Source: Nocardia sp. CY41 (lineage in GTDB: Bacteria > Actinomycetota > Actinomycetes > Mycobacteriales > Mycobacteriaceae). Taken from it: 64,000 nt of DNA. Of this stretch, positions 33,252 through 41,251 are shown piece after piece. Every line of letters begins with the position of its first letter. The first letter of the stretch is position 1. Under the pieces are notes generated by a model. That model was not told the origin of the DNA, did no database searches, and was given only the letters and a program-made list of their open reading frames with translations. The position numbers were made by a program, and so were the translations under genes. The stretch covers positions 150,402-214,401 of the forward strand of contig NZ_VUOS01000021.1 of assembly GCF_009829325.1 (NCBI RefSeq), read 5' to 3'.

Positions 33252-35549
33252 ATGCACCGAAACGGACCGAGCCGTGACATCGACGAGTCCGAGCTGACGG
33301 TGACCCCGCCCGAAGAGCAGGCCGCGGGCGTCACCGCCGTGGCGGTGGCGCTGAAACGCTCGATCGAGGAGATGGGCGTCGTGCGCACCGCCCGCACCTT
33401 GGCTCGGGTCAATCAGGTGCACGGCTTCGACTGCCCCGGATGCGCGTGGCCGGAGCCGACCGGCCATCGCAGGCCCGCCGAATTCTGCGAGAACGGCGCC
33501 AAGGCCGTCGCCGAAGAAGCCACGCTGCGCACGGTGACTCCGGAATTCTTCGCGGCTCACCCGGTGGCGGAGCTGAGTGAGAAGTCCGGCTATTGGCTCG
33601 GTCAGCAGGGCCGGCTGACCCACCCCATCGTGCTGCGGCCCGGCGACACCCACTATCGCCCCATCGCCTGGGACGACGCCTATCACCTGATCGCGGAGAC
33701 CCTGCGCGGCCTGGACTCGCCCGACGAGGCGGTGTTCTACACCTCCGGCCGCACCAGCAACGAGACCGCGTTCCTCTATCAGCTGCTGGTGCGCAGCTAC
33801 GGCACCAACAACCTGCCGGACTGCTCCAACATGTGTCACGAGTCCTCCGGCACGGCGCTGTCGGGCTCGATCGGAATCGGCAAGGGCTCGGTCTCCATCG
33901 ACGACTTCGCCGAGGCCGACCTGATCGTGGTCGCGGGACAGAACCCGGGCACCAACCACCCGCGGATGCTCAGCGCGCTCGCCGCGGCCAAGGCCGCGGG
34001 CGCCCGGGTCGTCGCGATCAACCCCCTGCCGGAGACCGGGCTGCTGGGGTTCCGGGATCCGCAGACGGTCAAAGGCGTCACCACCGGTGTGCCGATTGCC
34101 GACGATTTCCTGCAGATCCGCCTCGGCGGGGATATGGCCCTGTTCCAAGCGCTGGGCCGGCTGCTGCTGGAAACCGAGGATCGCGCCCCGGGCACGGTGG
34201 TCGACCGGGCGTTCGTCGACGCCCACTGCGCCGGCTACGCGGAGTACGAAAAGCACGTGCGCGGGGTCGATCTCGCCACCGTCGAAGCGGCCACCGGTTT
34301 GAGCCGAGCCGAGCTCGAGCACACCGCAGAGGTGTTCGCGGGCGCGAGCAACATCATCGTGTGCTGGGCGATGGGCCTGACCCAGCAGGCGCATGCGGTG
34401 GCCACCATCGAGGAGGTCACCAACCTGCTGCTCTTGCGCGGCATGATCGGCAAACCCGGGGCGGGGGTGTGCCCGGTGCGCGGGCACTCCAACGTGCAGG
34501 GCGACCGCACCATGGGCATCTGGGAGAAGATGCCCGCCGCTTTCCTCGACGCGCTCGACCGCGAGTTCGGCATCGCCAGCCCGCGCGAGCACGGCTTCGA
34601 CACCGTCGCGGCCATCCGCGCCATGCGCGACGGACGCGCGAAGGTCTTCTTCGGCATGGGCGGCAACTTCGTCTCCGCCACTCCGGACACCGGCGTGACC
34701 GAGGCCGCGCTGCGCGGCTGCGCGCTGACCGTGCAGGTCTCCACCAAACTCAATCGCAGCCACGTCGTGCACGGTCGCACCGCGCTCATCTTGCCGACGC
34801 TCGGGCGCACCGACCTCGACCTCGCGCCCGACGGCGGCAAACAGCAGGTCTCGGTGGAGGACTCGATGTCGATGGTGCACCTGTCCACCGGACGGCTGAA
34901 GCCGATCAGCGACCAGCTGCGCAGCGAAGTCGCCATCGTCTGCGAACTCGCCAGGGCGCTGTTCGGCCCCGAGCATCCGGTCCCATGGGCGCGCTTCGCC
35001 CGCGACTACGACCACATCCGCGACGCCATCGCTCGCGTCGTGCCCGGCTGCGCCGACTACAACACCAAGGTGCGCGCCCGCAACGGCTTCCAGCTTCCTC
35101 ACCCGCCCCGCGACGCCCGCGAATTCCGCACCGCCACCGGCAAAGCCAACTTCGCGGTCAACGAGCTGAGCTGGCTGCCGGTCCCCGCGGGCAGGCTGAT
35201 CCTGCAAACCCTGCGCAGTCACGACCAGTACAACACCACCATCTACGGTCTCGACGACCGCTACCGCGGCATCCACAACGGCCGCAAAGTGGTGCTGGTC
35301 CATCCCGACGACATCGCCGCGTTCGGTTTCCGCGACGGCGATCTGGTCGATCTCGTCTCCGAATGGACCGACGGCACCGAACGCCGCGTCGAGGGCTTCC
35401 GCCTGGTCCCCTACCCCACCCCGCGCGGCAATGCCGCCGCCTACTATCCCGAGACCAATCCCCTCGTGCCGCTGGACCACGTCGCGAAACGCTCGAACAC
35501 ACCGGTCTCCAAGGCGGTCACTATCCGTCTCGAGGCTGCACCGGCATGA
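33252..35549 (+). CDS. FdhF/YdeP-family molybdopterin oxidoreductase
   Basis: 765 aa from the ATG at 33252 behind GGAGAGGAC. It has the molybdopterin oxidoreductase core (HPIVLRPGDTHYRPIAWDDA, then FYTSGRTSNETAFLYQ, AINPLPETGLLGFRDP, CPVRGHSNVQGDRTMGI) and the C-terminal dinucleotide-binding domain (RSHDQYNTTIYGLDDRYRGI). The N-terminus has only DCPGC rather than the four-cysteine 4Fe-4S site of formate dehydrogenases, as in the YdeP subfamily. CSNMCHESSG holds a plausible metal-ligand region. Substrate is unknown; YdeP is linked to acid resistance in E. coli. It is followed by fdhD, the sulfurtransferase such enzymes need. Confidence 0.88.
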   Translation: MHRNGPSRDIDESELTVTPPEEQAAGVTAVAVALKRSIEEMGVVRTARTLARVNQVHGFDCPGCAWPEPTGHRRPAEFCENGAKAVAEEATLRTVTPEFFAAHPVAELSEKSGYWLGQQGRLTHPIVLRPGDTHYRPIAWDDAYHLIAETLRGLDSPDEAVFYTSGRTSNETAFLYQLLVRSYGTNNLPDCSNMCHESSGTALSGSIGIGKGSVSIDDFAEADLIVVAGQNPGTNHPRMLSALAAAKAAGARVVAINPLPETGLLGFRDPQTVKGVTTGVPIADDFLQIRLGGDMALFQALGRLLLETEDRAPGTVVDRAFVDAHCAGYAEYEKHVRGVDLATVEAATGLSRAELEHTAEVFAGASNIIVCWAMGLTQQAHAVATIEEVTNLLLLRGMIGKPGAGVCPVRGHSNVQGDRTMGIWEKMPAAFLDALDREFGIASPREHGFDTVAAIRAMRDGRAKVFFGMGGNFVSATPDTGVTEAALRGCALTVQVSTKLNRSHVVHGRTALILPTLGRTDLDLAPDGGKQQVSVEDSMSMVHLSTGRLKPISDQLRSEVAIVCELARALFGPEHPVPWARFARDYDHIRDAIARVVPGCADYNTKVRARNGFQLPHPPRDAREFRTATGKANFAVNELSWLPVPAGRLILQTLRSHDQYNTTIYGLDDRYRGIHNGRKVVLVHPDDIAAFGFRDGDLVDLVSEWTDGTERRVEGFRLVPYPTPRGNAAAYYPETNPLVPLDHVAKRSNTPVSKAVTIRLEAAPA

Positions 35550-35607
35550 GCGGTCAGGCCCGGAGGCGGCAGCGCAGCGTAACCACGCAGGGCGAGAGGC
35601 ACAGCGC

Positions 35608-36447
35608 ATGAGTCGCGTCACCGCGCGCCGCCGGATGCGCAGGATCACTCCCGGCGCGGACATCCACCGCCCGGACACCCTCGCCGTCGAGGAGCCGCTG
35701 GAAATCCGCGTCGGCGGGCAGTCGCTGACGGTCACCATGCGCACCCCCGGCAACGACATCGATCTGGTGCACGGATTCCTGCTGAGCGAAGGCATCATCG
35801 GCTCCGCCGAGGACATCGTGGCGGCGCGTTACTGCGCGGGCACCGACGACCAGGGCCGCAATACCTACAACGTCCTCGACGTCACCCTGCGGACCCCCGT
35901 CCCGGTGCGGACCCGTTCCTTCCTCACCACCGGAGCCTGCGGGCTGTGCGGCAAGACCGCTCTGGACGAGGTCCGCACCCGCACCCGGTTCACCCTGCCA
36001 CCCGGCGGCCCCGCGGTGGACACCCGCGTCCTGGCCTCCATGCCGGACCGGTTGCGCGACCGTCAGTCCGTCTTCGACGCCACCGGCGGCCTGCACGCCG
36101 CGGGCCTGTTCACCCCCGGAGGCCGACCGCTGGCCGTGCGGGAGGACATCGGCAGACACAATGCCGTCGACAAGGCGATCGGCTGGGCGCTGCGCGAAAC
36201 CCGCATTCCCGCCCACGATCTCGTGCTGATCGTCAGCGGGCGCGCATCGTTCGAACTGGTGCAGAAGGCTGTCATGGCCGGGATTCCGATGCTCGGCGCG
36301 GTCTCGGCGCCGAGCTCGCTGGCGGTCGACCTCGCCACCGAGGCCGGCCTCACCCTGGTCGGATTCCTCCGTGGCGACACCATGAACGTCTACAGCGCCC
36401 CCGATCGGATCACCAGCGATCCAGAACCCGGCTCCATGTTGGCCTGA
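35608..36447 (+). CDS. fdhD: sulfurtransferase FdhD for Mo-enzyme activation
   Basis: 279 aa. FdhD carries sulfur from a cysteine desulfurase to the bis-MGD cofactor of FdhF-type enzymes. The essential CGLCGK motif (Cys111, Cys114) follows FLTTGA. The REDIGRHNAVDKAIG segment and VSGRASFELVQKA are diagnostic. It is 58 bp downstream of the oxidoreductase on the same strand, with a GAGAGGC site upstream. An earlier ATG at 35547 is in a different frame and is not used. Confidence 0.95.
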   Translation: MSRVTARRRMRRITPGADIHRPDTLAVEEPLEIRVGGQSLTVTMRTPGNDIDLVHGFLLSEGIIGSAEDIVAARYCAGTDDQGRNTYNVLDVTLRTPVPVRTRSFLTTGACGLCGKTALDEVRTRTRFTLPPGGPAVDTRVLASMPDRLRDRQSVFDATGGLHAAGLFTPGGRPLAVREDIGRHNAVDKAIGWALRETRIPAHDLVLIVSGRASFELVQKAVMAGIPMLGAVSAPSSLAVDLATEAGLTLVGFLRGDTMNVYSAPDRITSDPEPGSMLA

Positions 36448-36527
36448 CTCACTATTGCCCGCGCCGGATGTCCGTTTTACCGTGACTGCACGGAGCCGAA
36501 ACGGGTTCGGCGAGAACGGAGTGGCCG

Positions 36528-37109
36528 ATGCGGATCTCGGTGGAGGGGAACTCCGAGGGCCTGCGGGTACGAATGCGGTTCCAGCAGCACCGCCGCCTGT
36601 TGCTCACGCGGATCGTGCTGGCCGTCCTGGCGGTGCAAGGAGCGATCATCGGGCTCTGGGCCACCCTCGCGCCGCAGTCCTGGTACATCAGTTTTCCGGG
36701 GTTCGGCATCCGGTGGGTGGCAGCCGACGGCCCGTACAACCACCATCTGGCGGCCGACGTCGGATCCTTCTTCCTGGCGCTGACCGCGGTGACGATCGCC
36801 GCTCTGGTGGTCGACCGGACCACGGCGGCCCGCCTCGCGGGCGTCGGCTGGCTGACCTTCGGTGTCCCCCATTTCCTGTACCACGTCCTGCACCGGCCCG
36901 CCGGACTCGGCGCGGCGAGCCTCACCGCCGGCTTGGTCGCGGCATTCCTGCTCGTGGCCGGTGGAGCGGTCTGCGTCTCCCTACCGCCACGCGGCGACCT
37001 GCCCCTGTCGGATCCGCAGCCGGTCACCCTGCGTTTCCCGCGCCGCCGTCCACGCGCCTCCGCCGACCAGCGAGCCCGGGACGCCCGTGGGAGATCACCA
37101 CGGGCGTGA
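36528..37109 (+). CDS. four-helix membrane protein, function unknown
   Basis: 193 aa. Predicted membrane helices around residues 25-45 (LTRIVLAVLAVQGAIIGLWA), 75-95, 102-120 and 126-148. The loop between helices 1 and 2 has PQSWYISFPGFGIRWVAADG followed by PYNHHLAADVG, with conserved-looking aromatic and His residues. The C-terminus is Arg/Pro-rich and cytosolic. Start ATG preceded by ACGGAGTGG. It lies 80 bp after fdhD and convergent with mihF. No family was recognised with confidence. Confidence 0.7.
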   Translation: MRISVEGNSEGLRVRMRFQQHRRLLLTRIVLAVLAVQGAIIGLWATLAPQSWYISFPGFGIRWVAADGPYNHHLAADVGSFFLALTAVTIAALVVDRTTAARLAGVGWLTFGVPHFLYHVLHRPAGLGAASLTAGLVAAFLLVAGGAVCVSLPPRGDLPLSDPQPVTLRFPRRRPRASADQRARDARGRSPRA

Positions 37110-37156
37110 TCCGGTGCCTCCGCGGATGACGCCGCGTGCGCCGAATTCCCCGCCCG

Positions 37157-37471
37157 TCAGTCCTTCAGCGCTTCGAGCAGTGCCGCGCGCTGGCGCGCGC
37201 CCAAACCACCGATGCGGCGGTCCTCGGGGATCTCCGCCTGGTCCATCAGCTTGGCGGCCTTCACCGGCCCGACACCGGGCAGTGCCTTGATCACCGCGGC
37301 CACCTTGGTCTTCTTGACCAGCTCGTCGGAGTCGGCCTTCTTCAGCAGGTCCGCGACCGAGACCTTGCCCGCCTTCACCTTGCCGATCAGTTCGGAGCGT
37401 GCCTTGCGGACCGCAGCCGCCTTGGCCAAGGCCTCGGTACGCTGCTCTGCGGTCATGGTAGGCAGTGCCAT
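37157..37471 (-). CDS. mihF: mycobacterial-type integration host factor
   Basis: 104 aa from an ATG with GGAGGAG just upstream. The sequence (LPTMTAEQRTEALAKAAAVR ... LPGVGPVKAAKLMDQAEIPE) is that of actinobacterial IHF, a helix-two-turn-helix DNA-bending nucleoid protein essential in mycobacteria and unrelated to E. coli IHF. The GVGPVKA motif contacts DNA. In M. tuberculosis mihF lies next to gmk; here it stands alone, convergent with a membrane protein and divergent from an AraC gene. Confidence 0.95.
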   Translation of the reverse strand: MALPTMTAEQRTEALAKAAAVRKARSELIGKVKAGKVSVADLLKKADSDELVKKTKVAAVIKALPGVGPVKAAKLMDQAEIPEDRRIGGLGARQRAALLEALKD

Positions 37472-37849
37472 GTCTCCTCCGCTTCCACTCGTCACTCGAA
37501 CGTCTGGTTGACCGGACCGAGTAAACAGCACGGCACCGGGTGCGCAAGCTCGACACACCGGGGCGCGAGCAGCGGAAATGGCGAGGAATCTCCCTGGTCC
37601 ACGCCGTCGGAAGCGGTGCACGGCCGACCGTCGGCGGGCGAAAAGGACGAAACGAACTGCGGTAACGCGGGGCGCGCGATTCCCGACAGAATCAGCAGAC
37701 ATCCAACGCGGGTCATGGTTCAACGGCGAACCAGGGGGGATCAACGGCGATCCCCCGGAGCCCGGATCCGGTCGATCACTCCGGACGGCGCCCGATCCCG
37801 CGACGACAGAACGACAGCACGCCGCGCACAGCCGTGACAGCATGGCGGC
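37472..37849. other. divergent mihF / AraC intergenic region
   Basis: 378 bp without a gene. It contains the mihF leader and, 94-134 bp upstream of the AraC start, a pair of adjacent hairpins with identical loops. Confidence 0.5.
37716..37756 (+). promoter_or_regulatory. twin hairpins with identical AACGGC loops
   Basis: Hairpin 1 (37716-37733): 6-bp stem TGGTTC / GAACCA. Hairpin 2 (37735-37756): 8-bp stem GGGGGATC / GATCCCCC. Both enclose the same 6-base loop AACGGC and are separated by one base. As DNA this can also be read as two copies of TCAACGGCGA inside dyads. Unknown class. Confidence 0.6.
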
Positions 37850-38644
37850 ATGGCGCCGAGCACTCCGCCGGGCACGCCCTCTTCCGCGGTTTTGTGGCTG
37901 TGGGCCGGGCAGGCGATCTATCGCGGGCCATCGCTGCGTCTGAACGCGCATTCGACCGCGGTCGACTGCCTCGCCGTAGGGGTGGACGCTCCGTTCACGC
38001 TCGAGACCGGCGGCGGTACGCACGTCCTGCGCAGCGCGCTGATTCCGCCGCGCCGGGTGCACCGGCTGGTCGCGGGCGGCGACCAGATGCTGTTCTGCTA
38101 TCTGGATCCCGCCTCGCGCGGCGCCCGGGCATGCCGGGAGCGGATGACGCGGTGGCACAACGAATTCGGACTGGCTCACCGGGCGGAGGACGCACTGGCC
38201 GCCGCAGCGACGCAAACGCGGCCCGATCCGTGCGCGTTGGCCGGGCTCGCCGGAACGGCGCCGGGCCCCGCGCCGGACCACCGAGTGGCGGAGGCGATGG
38301 CGGCCCTGCTGGCCCATCCGGCAGGGGATATCCCCGCCGACCGTTTCGCCGCGGCCGCGCACCTGTCGGAGTCGCGCTTCCTGCACCTGTTCGCCGCACA
38401 GGCGGGGACCTCCTTCCGGCGGTACCGGCTCTGGGCCAGGATGCTCGGCGCCGCACGGGCGATAGCCGAGGGCGCGAACCTCACCGTGGCGTCGGCCCAC
38501 GCGGGGTTCGCCAGCCCGTCCCACTTCAGCGATGCCTTTCGCACCCTGTTCGGGCTGTCGGCCACCACGCTGCTGGCCACCGGAGTCCGGATCGTCGTGC
38601 TGGACGAGGCGGAGGGGATCGAATCGGGCATGCGACCTTGCTAG
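37850..38644 (+). CDS. AraC family transcriptional regulator
   Basis: 264 aa. The N-terminal about 150 residues form a sensor domain without recognised ligand motifs. The C-terminal AraC DNA-binding domain has the first helix-turn-helix (ADRFAAAAHLSESRFLHLF), then FRRYRLWARMLGAARAIAEG and the second helix-turn-helix (VASAHAGFASPSHFSDAFRT). It lies directly upstream of the isomerase-like gene; the promoter of that gene overlaps its stop codon. Its start (MAPSTPPGTPSSAVL) has no obvious ribosome-binding site; an ATG 9 bp upstream lies in the same frame region. Confidence 0.85.
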   Translation: MAPSTPPGTPSSAVLWLWAGQAIYRGPSLRLNAHSTAVDCLAVGVDAPFTLETGGGTHVLRSALIPPRRVHRLVAGGDQMLFCYLDPASRGARACRERMTRWHNEFGLAHRAEDALAAAATQTRPDPCALAGLAGTAPGPAPDHRVAEAMAALLAHPAGDIPADRFAAAAHLSESRFLHLFAAQAGTSFRRYRLWARMLGAARAIAEGANLTVASAHAGFASPSHFSDAFRTLFGLSATTLLATGVRIVVLDEAEGIESGMRPC

Positions 38645-38667
38645 GCTAAGAATTAGAACACGTTTCA
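38642..38667 (+). promoter_or_regulatory. promoter with KstR-type operator
   Basis: A TAGGCT -10 hexamer at 38642-38647 is followed at 38654-38667 by TAGAACACGTTTCA, which fits the KstR box TNNAACNNGTTNNA at every fixed position. The box covers the expected transcription start, so KstR binding would block initiation. GGAGGAG follows before the ATG at 38684. Confidence 0.65.
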
Positions 38668-38683
38668 CTTCGGAGGAGACTCG

Positions 38684-39061
38684 ATGGCCAAGCAGATCCG
38701 CGACGTGGTCGAGCAGTACGTCAAGCTGGTGGGTTCGGGCCCGACCGAGGACATCGTCGAGCTGTACGCGCCCGACGCGATCGTGGAGGACCCGGTCGGC
38801 ACCCCACCCAAGCGGGGCCACGCCGCCATCCGCGAGTTCTACGAGGTGATCGCCGCACTGGATCGGGAGACCGAGCTGCGGCCCGAGGACGTCAGGATCG
38901 CGGGCAATCAGGCCGCGTTCCCGTTCACCATCGTCACCAAGGTCGGCGGACAGCGCTTCGTCCTGTCGCCGATCGACGTGATGGAGTTCGACGAGGAAGG
39001 CCGGATCACCGGGATGCGCGCCTACTGGAGCCAGGAGGACATGCGGGTCGAGCCCGAGTAA
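38684..39061 (+). CDS. steroid delta-isomerase-like (SnoaL/NTF2 fold) protein
   Basis: 125 aa, the size of ketosteroid isomerases. Tyr12, Asp36 (in VEDPVG) and Asp98 (in SPIDVMEFD) align in spacing with the catalytic Tyr14, Asp38 and Asp99 of bacterial delta5-3-ketosteroid isomerase, so moving a steroid double bond is plausible. LYAPDAIVEDPVGT followed by RGHAAIREFYE is characteristic. An upstream KstR-type operator supports a place in sterol catabolism. It is followed 108 bp later by an AhpD-like gene. Other SnoaL proteins are cyclases or have no known activity, so the enzymatic call is probable but not certain. Confidence 0.78.
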   Translation: MAKQIRDVVEQYVKLVGSGPTEDIVELYAPDAIVEDPVGTPPKRGHAAIREFYEVIAALDRETELRPEDVRIAGNQAAFPFTIVTKVGGQRFVLSPIDVMEFDEEGRITGMRAYWSQEDMRVEPE

Positions 39062-39169
39062 CGCGCGCGGCGGCCGGGTGCGCCACGTCACATCGCGGCC
39101 CCATCACATTCCGGCGCGGTCTCTCGTCCGAGAAGTAGGAACCAGATCCGCTGATCGAAGGAGATCGAC

Positions 39170-39739
39170 ATGGGCGCCACCCGTATCGCCGCCGTCACCC
39201 CGCAGCAGGCCGGACCGACGACCAAGCTGCTCTACCGGCTGGCCAAGCGCCGCTTCCGGGAAGTGCCGGAGCCCTTCGCCGTCACCGCCAACCATCCGGG
39301 ACTGCTGCGAGCCGGCGCTGTCCACGAGACCATGGTCGACAAGGCCAGCACCGCCCTGCCCGCCGTCATCCGCGAGATCGCGGTCTATCGCACGGCGTGG
39401 ACCATCGGCTGTTCCTGGTGCGTCGACTTCGGCGCCATGCTCATGCGCCTGGGCGAACTGGACGTAGCACGGCTCGAGCACATCGCCGACTACGCTACCT
39501 CGCCGCTCTACTCCGAGGACGAGCGCGCCGCCATCGCCTACGCCGACGCGATGACGGCCACGCCGACCGCGGTCACCGACGAACAGGTCGCCGACCTGGA
39601 GCGACGCTTCGGTCGCGCCGGCGTCGTGGAGCTCAGCTACCACATCGCACTGGAAAACTCACGCGCGCGGTTCAATTCGGCGCTCGGGATCACCGCGCAG
39701 GGCTTCAGCACCGATTCGTGCCGGGTGCCCTGGGCGTGA
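39170..39739 (+). CDS. carboxymuconolactone decarboxylase / AhpD-like protein
   Basis: 189 aa. The AhpD redox signature is seen as C81-S-W-C84-VDFG with the preceding EIAVYRTAWTIG helix, then HIADYATSPLYSEDERAAIAYADAM. In AhpD the Cys pair acts in peroxidase recycling; many paralogs have unknown thiol roles. GAAGGAGAT lies before the ATG. Same direction as the isomerase-like gene; co-transcription is possible but there is room for a promoter. Confidence 0.85.
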   Translation: MGATRIAAVTPQQAGPTTKLLYRLAKRRFREVPEPFAVTANHPGLLRAGAVHETMVDKASTALPAVIREIAVYRTAWTIGCSWCVDFGAMLMRLGELDVARLEHIADYATSPLYSEDERAAIAYADAMTATPTAVTDEQVADLERRFGRAGVVELSYHIALENSRARFNSALGITAQGFSTDSCRVPWA

Positions 39740-39962
39740 AAACGGCCGTGGCGCTGTGGAAGGCCGGGCCGGACCTGGCCTTTCAGCGCCGCCTCCACTC
39801 CGGACTGTCGCTACGGCCCGAAATGCACTAAGAATAGGAGGTGTTGACGTCGCCTGGCCGTATCGCGGTCGGCGAACTGCCGTGGCGAATTTCGCCGCTC
39901 GGCGGGCCGTGCCGGCGTCTTCGGATTCTCGAGTTCCCCTCCGCTCAACCGTTTGGAGCCGC

Positions 39963-40844
39963 ATGCTCGACGAACAGACCTCGGACGACGACGTCGCGCG
40001 GCTGGCGAGACGAGTCGAGAAGGCTCGCGGCCGTCTCGCCTACCAGTTCGACCCGGCACTGACCGGCGCGCTGTCGGAGGAGGAACTGTTCGCGGAACGC
40101 GAACTGGCCGAACGCATCCGGACCCAGGATCGCGACCAGCGCTGGAAGCAGGCCGAGGCGTCCGCTTCTGCCTCCGACCGGGCGCGGCACACCGCGGAGG
40201 CGATCGAGAAGGCCGAGATCAGGGACCTGCTGCTGGCGCGCAAGGCCATCGCCGCGCAGCGCCGCGCGTCCAGCCCGCATGCCAGGCTGGCGTCGCTGTA
40301 CCGGCACCGCTCCTGGTCGCTCGGCGCGCTGGCGGGCGTGGTGGCCGCCGGGATGCTGTGGTCGGCGGTCAACGTCCAGCACAACATCGCGCCGGGCGGA
40401 CCCACCGATCCGCTGTACTGGTTCAGCTACCTGCTCGAAGCGATGATCAGCGTGTCACTGATCATCATCATGATCGGCACGAACAAGGTCACCGAATGGG
40501 GCGTGCTGGACAACCGCAGCCAAGTGGCGGCCGCCGAGATCGCCTTGCTCGCGCTCACCGTGGGATTGAACACCTACCCGTACGTGAGTGCCGGGCGATG
40601 GTTCGACGCCGCCGTGCACGGGGTCGCCCCGGTGATGATCGGCGTCGCGCTGCTCATCCACGACGCCGCCAGCGCGCGATACGGACGTGCCATCAGCTAC
40701 GCCACCGAGCAGGTGCGGAGTCTGCCCGACCCGACCGGGCACGACCCCTTGCCGGACCGCTCCTCAGAGGACATCCGCACCGGTGCGGACACCGGCCTTT
40801 CCCTGGATCTGCACGCCCCGATGGTGCAGGGCGCGCACAGCTAG
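39963..40844 (+). CDS. multi-pass membrane protein with N-terminal coiled coil, unknown function
   Basis: 293 aa from an ATG behind TTGGAGC. Residues 1-105 are charged and helical, likely coiled coil (DDDVARLARRVEKARGRLAY). Four membrane helices follow at about 118-136, 150-170, 180-200 and 210-230 (MISVSLIIIMIGTNKVTEWG, VAPVMIGVALLIHDAASARY). The C-terminus is acidic. The layout recalls DUF2637-like/Spd-type membrane proteins of actinomycete mobile elements, but I cannot confirm this and no other transfer gene is near. An earlier in-frame GTG at 39882 is less likely. Confidence 0.65.
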   Translation: MLDEQTSDDDVARLARRVEKARGRLAYQFDPALTGALSEEELFAERELAERIRTQDRDQRWKQAEASASASDRARHTAEAIEKAEIRDLLLARKAIAAQRRASSPHARLASLYRHRSWSLGALAGVVAAGMLWSAVNVQHNIAPGGPTDPLYWFSYLLEAMISVSLIIIMIGTNKVTEWGVLDNRSQVAAAEIALLALTVGLNTYPYVSAGRWFDAAVHGVAPVMIGVALLIHDAASARYGRAISYATEQVRSLPDPTGHDPLPDRSSEDIRTGADTGLSLDLHAPMVQGAHS

Positions 40845-40946
40845 ACATCGCTCGGTAACGCAGCAGAGTCCTGCCACGTCGCGGGACCGCCTCCGTCGGC
40901 TCGAGCCGCCGCGTGCAGGGCAGTGGGAAGCGGTGGACTCTTTTAT

Positions 40947-41222
40947 CTACGGGTATCGCCGCTCGACGGCGTCCTTGGCCTCTTTGAGCCCGCACCCCGT
41001 CAACTCGCGATACCGCTTGATCGCGTGAATCTTCTTGCCCTGCCTCAGGAGTGCGTCGACCTCGACCATGCCGTCGCCCCGCGGGACGTGCGGCACCGCA
41101 GGCGGCCGTGCGACCGCAGAAGCCTCGACAGCAGGGGCCTCGATGCCCAACTGGGCCATGATCAAATCGAGCTTGACGTGCAACGCGTCGACCTTGCGCT
41201 CCAAGCGCCGGTTGGCGAACAT
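40947..41222 (-). CDS. small protein with ribosomal L7/L12 C-terminal-like domain
   Basis: 91 aa. An N-terminal coiled coil (RRLERKVDALHVKLDLIMAQ) is joined by a Pro/Ala linker to a C-terminal segment GKKIHAIKRYRELTGCGLKE that closely follows the L7/L12 C-terminal domain used to bind translation factors. The real L7/L12 is longer and encoded near rplJ, so this is a paralog of unknown role. The ATG at 41222 is 6 bases from TACGAT (leaderless layout). An upstream GTG at 41255 overlaps the STAS stop as GTGA and is an alternative coupled start. Confidence 0.65.
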   Translation of the reverse strand: MFANRRLERKVDALHVKLDLIMAQLGIEAPAVEASAVARPPAVPHVPRGDGMVEVDALLRQGKKIHAIKRYRELTGCGLKEAKDAVERRYP

Positions 41223-41228
41223 GATCCG

Positions 41229-41234
41229 ATCGTA
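41229..41234 (-). promoter_or_regulatory. leaderless -10 element of the L7/L12-like gene
   Basis: TACGAT on the minus strand, 6 bases before the ATG at 41222, inside the region between the two gene ends. Confidence 0.45.
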
Positions 41235-41251
41235 ACGACCGGTCCCGCGCG

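Noticed and set aside
39963..40844. Membrane protein as part of an integrative element
   Set aside because: The layout recalls Spd-type proteins, but no integrase, replication or transfer gene is nearby.
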